19,634 nucleotides of DNA. It comes from an uncultured Prevotellaceae bacterium (lineage in GTDB: Bacteria; Bacteroidota; Bacteroidia; Bacteroidales; Bacteroidaceae). The notes beneath the pieces are model-generated. The model saw only the letters and a list, made by a program, of their open reading frames with translations, had not been told where the DNA came from and did no database searches. The stretch lies in the NCBI GenBank assembly GCA_945827465.1, contig CALZOH010000025.1, positions 1 through 19,634 on the forward strand, read 5' to 3'. Shown in pieces: positions 14,158 to 19,634 of the stretch. Position numbers and translations under genes: made by a program. The number at the start of each line of letters is the position of its first letter. Within the stretch, counting starts at the first letter, position 1.

Positions 14158-15327
14158 ATGAAGAAAATGCTTTTTTCGGCCCTGTTATTGGGCTGTATCG
14201 GATGTGAAACGGCCTTCGCCGAAGGTCGTGTGACCGGCAAGACCTGGTTGCAGCGCAGCGAACAGCTGATGAAGTCGGTGCAAACTTGTTTCACCCACGA
14301 CGATTCGGGCCTATTGAGCGAATATTATCCCGACAACCGGACTCAAAAGGCCACGTACTTGGTGTCGGACGACAAAGGCGGCAAGCGATACAGCTATTTG
14401 TGGCCCTTCAGCGGCAGCGTTTCGGCTCGTGCGGCCCTGTTTGAAGCCGGCAAGAAGGCCGCCGGCCTCCGGTGGCTGCAACATGTGACCCTACCTGCCC
14501 TCGACCGATATGCCGACAGCCTGCGTCAGCCCTCGGGCTACGCCTCTTACCTGCCGACGAGGCCGCTTGCCGACCGTTTTTACGACGACAACGTCTGGTT
14601 GGGCATCGATTTTGCCGATCTCTACGCCGTCACGGGCGCAACGGCCTGGTTGCATCGGGCGGAAGAGGTCTGGCGCTTCGTGTTGTCGGGAGAAGACGCG
14701 CGTACCGGCGGCGGAATCTATTGGTGTGAACAGAAACGGCAGTCAAAAAACACTTGCAGCAATGCTCCCGCCACCGTCATGGCCTTAAAGCTCTACCAGG
14801 CGACGGGCCGACGAGCCTATCTGGAGAAGGGGATCGCCCTGTACGAATGGACACGACGCCGGTTGTACGACCGGAAAGAGCGGCTGTACTCCGACCACGT
14901 CAACCTGGACGGCAGCATCGGGCGGGCGAAGTTCGCTTATAACTCGGGTCAGATGCTGCAAGCCGCCTGCCTGCTCTATGCGGCGACGGGCGAACAAGAT
15001 TATCTGCTCCAAGCCGACACGTTGGCCCAAGCCTGCGGCCAACGCTTCTTCCGTCGAACTGAAAACGGGGCGTTGCGCATGAAATTCGACCACATTTGGT
15101 TTGAGGCGGTGATGTTGAGAGGCTATATAGAATATGGTCATCATCGCGACGCCAGCGAATATATCCAAGGGTATGCCCTGGAGCTCGACGAGCTGTGGAG
15201 GCAGCACCGCGAACCTTCGGGGTTGCTCTCCGAACGACACCGTGACGGACGTCGGCAAAGGTGGCTCCTGGCCCAAACGGCCTATGTGGAGATGATGGCC
15301 CGCCTCGCCACGGTGGCGACGAGATGA
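14158..15327 (+). CDS. Glycoside hydrolase family 76 (endo-alpha-1,6-mannanase type)
   Basis: 389 residues from the ATG at 14158, starting with a signal peptide (KKMLFSALLLGCIGCETAFA; Cys13 or Cys16 could be lipidated, so it may be a lipoprotein). The catalytic domain is an (alpha/alpha)6 barrel type. The adjacent Asp143-Asp144 in FYDDNVWLGID is the catalytic pair typical of GH76, followed by GGGIYWCEQ (184-192) and SNAPATVMALKLYQ, also family-typical. GH76 enzymes cut the alpha-1,6-mannan backbone of fungal mannans or related glycans. There is no SusC/SusD pair nearby, so this is not a complete utilisation locus. A 17-bp perfect palindrome (15324-15340) overlaps the stop codon. Confidence 0.87.
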   Translation: MKKMLFSALLLGCIGCETAFAEGRVTGKTWLQRSEQLMKSVQTCFTHDDSGLLSEYYPDNRTQKATYLVSDDKGGKRYSYLWPFSGSVSARAALFEAGKKAAGLRWLQHVTLPALDRYADSLRQPSGYASYLPTRPLADRFYDDNVWLGIDFADLYAVTGATAWLHRAEEVWRFVLSGEDARTGGGIYWCEQKRQSKNTCSNAPATVMALKLYQATGRRAYLEKGIALYEWTRRRLYDRKERLYSDHVNLDGSIGRAKFAYNSGQMLQAACLLYAATGEQDYLLQADTLAQACGQRFFRRTENGALRMKFDHIWFEAVMLRGYIEYGHHRDASEYIQGYALELDELWRQHREPSGLLSERHRDGRRQRWLLAQTAYVEMMARLATVATR

Positions 15328-15340
15328 GGTCGGACCTCAT
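15324..15340. promoter_or_regulatory. Palindrome at the end of the GH76 gene
   Basis: ATGAGGTC-G-GACCTCAT: 8-bp arms with a one-base centre, overlapping the TGA stop. It could be an operator for the following GH51 gene or part of a transcript end; no T-run follows. Confidence 0.4.
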
Positions 15341-15419
15341 GAAAGGGTGAACTGCCTCAAAGCCGGACAAGATGGCCACATAAAATTCCCCCAAAAGAGG
15401 TTTTCTTGAAAATGATTTG

Positions 15420-15427
15420 TATATTTG
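15420..15427 (+). promoter_or_regulatory. -7 box of the GH51-manC unit
   Basis: TATATTTG matches TAnnTTTG 20 nt before the ATG at 15448. No exact TTTG lies at the -33 distance; a T-run at 15401-15404 is the nearest. Confidence 0.55.
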
Positions 15428-15447
15428 TGGCATTAAAATCAACTCAT

Positions 15448-17892
15448 ATGAACTCGCATTTCGTGACATCTCTCCTCGCTTTCTTCCTGACGAGCCTGTC
15501 TTTCGCTCAATCTGTGCTGACCATTCACGGTGACAAGCCGGGTGCGCCCATCAGCAAGGCCATGTATGGTCTGTTCTTTGAAGAAATCAACCATGCCGGC
15601 GACGGCGGCCTCTATGCGGAACTGGTTCGCAACCGTTCCTTTGAAGACAACGACCGTACGGCCGAAGCCTGGCGTCCGGTCGGCGCCGTCGACATGCAGT
15701 TGATCACGAAAGACCTCCTCAACCCGGTTCAAACGAAGGCTTTGCGCCTGACTGCGAAGGCCGCACCGGGGAAGAATCAACCCAACGGAGTGGTGAATGA
15801 AGGCTATTGGGGCATCCACGCCGTCAAGAACAGGGTGTACACCTTGTCGTTCTGGGCCCGAACGACGAGCGGCAACGTCTCTGCGCTCACCGTCGCGCTT
15901 GTCAGCAAGAGCGGCGAGACTCGCGGCAGCGTGCAGGTAAGAGGAATCGGTCCTCGTTGGAAGAAGTTCGAGACCATCTTAAAGGCCGTCGCAGACGATT
16001 CGGATGCAGAATTAGCCGTGTACCTGCCCAAAGCAGGCAGTGTGGACTTAGATATGGTTTCATTATTCCCTCCTACCTTTAATAATAGGAAGAATGGACT
16101 GCGACCCGACCTTGCACAACTTCTGTTCGACACCAAACCGGCCTTCATCCGCTTTCCGGGAGGATGCTACGTCGAAGGTGACGGAGCCTACGAGCATGCG
16201 TTTCAATGGAAGAAGACCATTGGTCCCATCGAGCAAAGGCCGGGACACTGGAATCGGGTGTGGGGTTACCGCTCAACCGACGGCTTAGGATATGATGAGT
16301 ACCTGCAAATGTGCGAAGACATGAACGCCGAAGCCTTGTTTGTGGTGAATATAGGACTGGGACACCGTTATCTCATTCCGCTCGACTCTCTTGCGCCTTT
16401 GGTGCAGAACACGCTGGAGGCCATCGAGTATGCCATTGGTGACGAACAAACGCCGATGGGCCGGCTACGAGCCAAGAACGGACATCCGGCTCCCTACAAA
16501 CTGCGTTATATCGAACTGGGTAACGAGAATTATCAGCGCGAAGCCAACCAGACCAGCCAGAATTATGCCGAACGCTACGCCATCTTCCGTAAGGCCATCA
16601 TCGATCGCTTCCCGAACTTGCTCATAGTAGGTAACGTCGAGGCTTGGGGCACCGACACACCGAGCTGGCGCAATGAACATCCGGTGGATGTTGTCGACGA
16701 ACATTACTACCGTTCACACTCGTGGATGCGAGATAACTTCAACAAATACGATGCTTACTCGCGCAACGAGCCAAAAATATACGTCGGAGAGTATGCAGCC
16801 AACGCTCACGGCACTTACGGAAAGAACGGCACGATTCAAAGCGCGCTGGGCGAGGCTATCTTCATGATGGGCATGGAGCGGAATGCCGACGTCTGTGTCA
16901 TGTCGAGCTTCGCACCTATCTTCACGCACGAGCGTAACAGGGCGTGGGACTATGACATGATCCACTTCACGGCCTCGCAGGCCTTTGTGACACCTTCTTA
17001 CTACGTCCAAAAGCTCTTCGCCCACCATCTTGGAGCCAGAGTCCTGCCTGTAACAGAATCCAACAACCTGTTGTCGGAGACGGGGAAAACGCGAATGGGC
17101 ATCGGTACATGGAAGACAGAGGCCCAATTCTCCGACTTCGCAGTCTTGGACGGGGAGTATCACTTTTTGGCCAAGGAGACTTACTCTGCGAAGACCGAGA
17201 AATGGCAGCCCGTCAGGGGCAACTGGACGGTGGCGAAGATGGCCTACTGCCAAACCAGCGCCGACGAGAACTGTACGTCCATCTATCAGCAGGATTTCTC
17301 GCTCAGCGACTACGAAATCAACGTGAACGCCCGCAAACAAAGCGGTGACGAAGGCTTTTTGATCCTGTTTAACTATCGAGACAGCGACAATTACTGTTGG
17401 TGGAACATAGGTGGATGGGGAAACACGGCCAGCGCCCTCGAATGCTGCGTGGATGGACACAAAACCACCTACGGATCGACTCCGTTCAAGGTGAAAAGTG
17501 GCGAAACCTACCAACTGCGACTGAAAGTCAAGGGTAATGTAGTGGAAGGTATCATCAATGGCGAAGTCATTCTGCGCACAACCATGCCCCAACGCAGGGC
17601 CGTTTACGCCTGTGCGGCGCTGAACGACGACGCTACCGAGGTCATCGTCAAGCTGGTCAACCCGGAAGCCACAAGCAACAACGTAGTGCTTAACTTTTCG
17701 AGCCTGGAACCCGTTTCGGGCAAGGTCGTACAATTCAAAGCGACGCAGGCCGCCGACGAAAACACCCTGGAACAGCCCGATTTGGTAAAGCCCGAAGCCG
17801 AAAAAACGCTCGACAGAGTCGCTCCGAAGATGACCTTTCAGGCACCTCCCTTCTCTCTCAACATTCTCAGACTGAAACTACGAACACCTTAA
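15448..17892 (+). CDS. Glycoside hydrolase family 51 alpha-L-arabinofuranosidase
   Basis: 814 residues from the ATG at 15448, with a signal peptide (MNSHFVTSLLAFFLTSLSFA), so exported. An in-frame ATG at 15406 lies upstream of the -7 box and is rejected. It releases terminal alpha-L-arabinofuranose from arabinan or arabinoxylan. Layout: GH51 N-terminal strand YGLFFEEINHAGDGGLYAEL (40-59), a carbohydrate-binding-like beta-sandwich (about 90-208), the (beta/alpha)8 barrel with the acid/base Glu360 (IELGNENYQ) and the nucleophile Glu448 (YVGEYAANAHG), then a C-terminal beta domain. A concanavalin/LamG-like block (about 590-710, with FNYRDSDNYCWWNIGGWGN) is inserted before the last strands, as in some other Bacteroidetes and plant GH51 proteins. 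manC follows after 17 nt. Confidence 0.92.
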   Translation: MNSHFVTSLLAFFLTSLSFAQSVLTIHGDKPGAPISKAMYGLFFEEINHAGDGGLYAELVRNRSFEDNDRTAEAWRPVGAVDMQLITKDLLNPVQTKALRLTAKAAPGKNQPNGVVNEGYWGIHAVKNRVYTLSFWARTTSGNVSALTVALVSKSGETRGSVQVRGIGPRWKKFETILKAVADDSDAELAVYLPKAGSVDLDMVSLFPPTFNNRKNGLRPDLAQLLFDTKPAFIRFPGGCYVEGDGAYEHAFQWKKTIGPIEQRPGHWNRVWGYRSTDGLGYDEYLQMCEDMNAEALFVVNIGLGHRYLIPLDSLAPLVQNTLEAIEYAIGDEQTPMGRLRAKNGHPAPYKLRYIELGNENYQREANQTSQNYAERYAIFRKAIIDRFPNLLIVGNVEAWGTDTPSWRNEHPVDVVDEHYYRSHSWMRDNFNKYDAYSRNEPKIYVGEYAANAHGTYGKNGTIQSALGEAIFMMGMERNADVCVMSSFAPIFTHERNRAWDYDMIHFTASQAFVTPSYYVQKLFAHHLGARVLPVTESNNLLSETGKTRMGIGTWKTEAQFSDFAVLDGEYHFLAKETYSAKTEKWQPVRGNWTVAKMAYCQTSADENCTSIYQQDFSLSDYEINVNARKQSGDEGFLILFNYRDSDNYCWWNIGGWGNTASALECCVDGHKTTYGSTPFKVKSGETYQLRLKVKGNVVEGIINGEVILRTTMPQRRAVYACAALNDDATEVIVKLVNPEATSNNVVLNFSSLEPVSGKVVQFKATQAADENTLEQPDLVKPEAEKTLDRVAPKMTFQAPPFSLNILRLKLRTP

Positions 17893-17909
17893 CATAAAAA
17901 CTTTCTGAT

Positions 17910-18995
17910 ATGACGGTTACCAATCACAATTATTGCATCATTCTGGCCGGAGGCATCGGAAGTCGCCTTTGGCCTTACAGCAACCAGCACCGTCCCAAGC
18001 AGTTTCTCGACCTTCTCGGGACCGGAAAGACGCTATTGCAATCGACTCATACCCGTTTCCGCAATATTTTACCCGAAGAGAACATCTACATCAGCGTCTA
18101 TGAAGACTATGTAGACCTCGTTCGGGAGCAGTTGCCCGACATTTCTCCCTCGCAGATCATCACCGAGCCCGTGCAGCTGAGCACAGCTCCTGCCGTCGCA
18201 CTCACGGCGGCCATGATTACGGCCAAAGATCCCGACGCCAACTTCATGATCTCGCCGGCCGACCAGCTAATCCTGAACAACGAAGTCTTTAAGGAACAAG
18301 TACTGCAGGGATTCGAGTTTGTAAGCACCTCGCCCAACTTCTTAGTGCTGGGCGTGAAAGCCACGACGCCCGAGACTTGTTACGGTTATCTGCAGGCAGG
18401 AGGGCAGACGGAAAACGGTTTTGTCTGTGTCAAGAGCTTTACCGAGAAGCCCAACCTCGATTTTGCCCGGTTTTTTGTAGAAAGCGGCGAGTTCTATTGG
18501 TCGACGGGTCTGTTTATGTGCCATAACGCGACCCTATTCAAGGCGCTTGAGGCCGACTACCCCGACATTTCATCGTTGATAGACATGAAACGAGCCCGAA
18601 ATAATTCCCATCAAGTGCATACGTACATCCGTGATCACTATCCACGGATGCGTTATCAGAGCTTCGACATGCTGGTGTTGGAACATAACCAGAATGTCTA
18701 CATTGAACCCTGCACGTTCGGATGGAGAGACATAGGCAGTTGGATGGATTTCTACCAGATTTCACTCAAAGACGGGGAAGGAAACGTCACCATGGGAGCC
18801 AATGCCACGATGTATAACTGCAAAAACAACGTGGTCGTCATTCCGAGCGGCAAGATTGTGCTCCTGCAAGACCTCGAAAACTATCTCGTCATCGAGAAGG
18901 ACAATCTCTTAATGATCTGTAAGAAGGATGATTTAGCCCAGATCCGTAGGATGATGACCGACGCCGAAGTGAAGTACGGCACATCCCTGACGTAG
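17910..18995 (+). CDS. manC: Mannose-1-phosphate guanylyltransferase
   Basis: Makes GDP-mannose from mannose-1-phosphate and GTP, the precursor for mannosyl and, through GDP-fucose, fucosyl residues of capsules, LPS and glycoproteins; cytoplasmic. 361 residues, the single-domain form without the phosphomannose-isomerase half. The nucleotide-binding signature LAGGIGSRLWP is at 12-22, then RPKQF (28-32), the nucleotide/metal site MISPADQ, and FTEKPN with a YWSTGLFM segment. Function assignment is firm; the gene name is by analogy. It sits 17 nt behind the GH51 gene, which suggests cotranscription with a secreted glycosidase, an unusual partner for a housekeeping sugar-nucleotide enzyme. Confidence 0.94.
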   Translation: MTVTNHNYCIILAGGIGSRLWPYSNQHRPKQFLDLLGTGKTLLQSTHTRFRNILPEENIYISVYEDYVDLVREQLPDISPSQIITEPVQLSTAPAVALTAAMITAKDPDANFMISPADQLILNNEVFKEQVLQGFEFVSTSPNFLVLGVKATTPETCYGYLQAGGQTENGFVCVKSFTEKPNLDFARFFVESGEFYWSTGLFMCHNATLFKALEADYPDISSLIDMKRARNNSHQVHTYIRDHYPRMRYQSFDMLVLEHNQNVYIEPCTFGWRDIGSWMDFYQISLKDGEGNVTMGANATMYNCKNNVVVIPSGKIVLLQDLENYLVIEKDNLLMICKKDDLAQIRRMMTDAEVKYGTSLT

Positions 18996-19091
18996 GTCTT
19001 CTGTCGGCGAAATCGGTCCGAAAGAAGGTAATAAAGGTAGGAAGCATCGAAATTTTTACCACAAAACTTTTTCGGATTAAAAAAATAGTTG

Positions 19092-19099
19092 TACTTTTG
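19092..19099 (+). promoter_or_regulatory. -7 box of the tRNA-Leu gene
   Basis: TACTTTTG matches TAnnTTTG, 21 nt before the first tRNA base. The -33 region is a T-run (19068-19072) without the G of TTTG. Confidence 0.62.
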
Positions 19100-19120
19100 C
19101 ACCGCAATAAGCAAAGTGTT

Positions 19121-19202
19121 GCCCAGATGGCGGAATTGGTAGACGCGCTGGTCTCAAACACCAGTGGAGCAATCCATCCCGGTTCGATCCCGGGTCTGGG
19201 TA
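19121..19202 (+). tRNA. tRNA-Leu (anticodon CAA)
   Basis: 82 nt fold into a class II tRNA. The acceptor stem is GCCCAGA/TCTGGGT (first pair G-U); the D arm contains GGTAGACGC; the anticodon stem is CTGGT/ACCAG around the loop CTCAAAC, giving anticodon CAA (reads UUG). The long variable arm is TGGA-GCAA-TCCA, and the T arm is CCCGG-TTCGATC-CCGGG. The discriminator is A. CCA is not encoded (CAA follows). Confidence 0.97.
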
Positions 19203-19245
19203 CAAGGTGGAAGAAGAGTCAAATCTTTTTCCACCTTGTTTTTTT
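19203..19245 (+). terminator. Intrinsic terminator of tRNA-Leu
   Basis: A 15-bp stem (19203-19217 with 19224-19238, one G-U pair; ends CAAGGTGGAA/TTCCACCTTG) with a 6-nt loop, followed by seven T. It begins directly after the tRNA 3' end. Confidence 0.92.
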
Positions 19246-19443
19246 GTATCGCACGAGCCATTGAAAACCCACCATTCCACCATCAACATCTCATCAAATC
19301 CACCCCAACCCTATTAGGACGAATCGCATACGGCATTCGTGACAGGGAAGGTGCATGTTCGCCGGGAGTGTTTTGTTGGGCGTTATCATTTCGTTTTCGA
19401 TCATTCAGGTATCATGTTACCCATGTAATAAACGAAAATGTGT
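19246..19443. other. Intergenic region with a decayed repeat copy
   Basis: No gene is seen. Around 19315-19339 a degenerate version of the palindromic unit can be read (TAGGACGAATCGCATACGGC), with several changes that break the pairing. Confidence 0.5.
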
Positions 19444-19634
19444 AGGGGCGTATCGCATACGCCCTCCACGGCGGCGAAGTTGCATATCATTCGTCCACCA
19501 TATTACCCATGAAATGATCGAACAAGTGTAGGGGCGTATCGCATACGCCCTTCATGGCAGCGTGGGTGCATATCATTCGACCACCATATTACCCGTGAAA
19601 TGATCGAACAGGTGTAGGGGCGTATCGCATACGC
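19444..19634. repeat. Palindrome-centred 86-bp repeat array C (cut by window end)
   Basis: Copies of the palindrome start at 19444, 19531 and 19617, all in the GTAGGGGCG orientation and spaced 87 and 86 bp; the last is cut by the window end. The DNA between them (TATCATTCG.CCACCATATTACCC.TGAAATGATCGAACA) is the reverse complement of the array B type, so B and C belong to the same subfamily. Confidence 0.92.

Noticed and set aside
16714..17733. 339-codon open frame antisense to the GH51 gene
   Set aside because: Shadow in G/C-rich third positions; GH51 catalytic residues and domains fill the other strand.

Overview
This window is chromosomal DNA from a Bacteroidales bacterium (Bacteroides/Prevotella/Tannerella type; species not determinable by eye). 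The evidence is the Bacteroidetes promoter form (TTTG, 16-22 nt, TAnnTTTG) in front of most transcription units, the near absence of Shine-Dalgarno sequences, the -FVSCKDYDDD lipoprotein leader, the OmpH-MurI pair, a DUF4254 protein, secreted GH76 and GH51 glycosidases, and a tRNA gene without encoded CCA.

Region 1 (1-5640) is the accessory and most interesting part. A very large surface lipoprotein gene (660-4361, minus strand; N-terminal coiled coil, C-terminal beta-rich part) resembles the phase-variable S-layer lipoprotein type known from B. thetaiotaomicron (BT1927). Upstream lie two 33-bp inverted repeats (4426-4458 and 4635-4667, 32/33 matching) around a 176-bp segment that holds one full-consensus promoter. 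As assembled, that promoter points away from the lipoprotein gene and towards a small gene (4747-5139, possibly Janus/Ocnus-like). Inversion would turn it onto the lipoprotein gene, so the layout predicts a two-way ON/OFF switch with the lipoprotein OFF here. No recombinase gene is in the window. On both sides lie arrays of an 86-bp repeat built on a perfect palindrome. The innermost 134 bp of the two arrays (47-180 and 5248-5381) are inverted copies, about 90% identical.

Region 2 (5688-9300): a DUF4254 gene (minus) diverges from pdxB (vitamin B6 synthesis), a DJ-1/PfpI-family gene and a CaCA-type cation/proton or cation/Na+ antiporter. A foldable 118-nt leader precedes the antiporter gene.

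Region 3 (9288-14023, all minus strand): ompH-murI overlap and have their own promoter. ruvB-ybeY-GNAT acetyltransferase-secreted esterase form a tightly spaced operon.

Region 4 (14118-19245, plus strand): GH76 endo-alpha-mannanase, then GH51 alpha-L-arabinofuranosidase followed after 17 nt by mannose-1-phosphate guanylyltransferase, then tRNA-Leu(CAA) with its own promoter and a strong terminator. The window ends inside a third array of the 86-bp repeat (from 19444).
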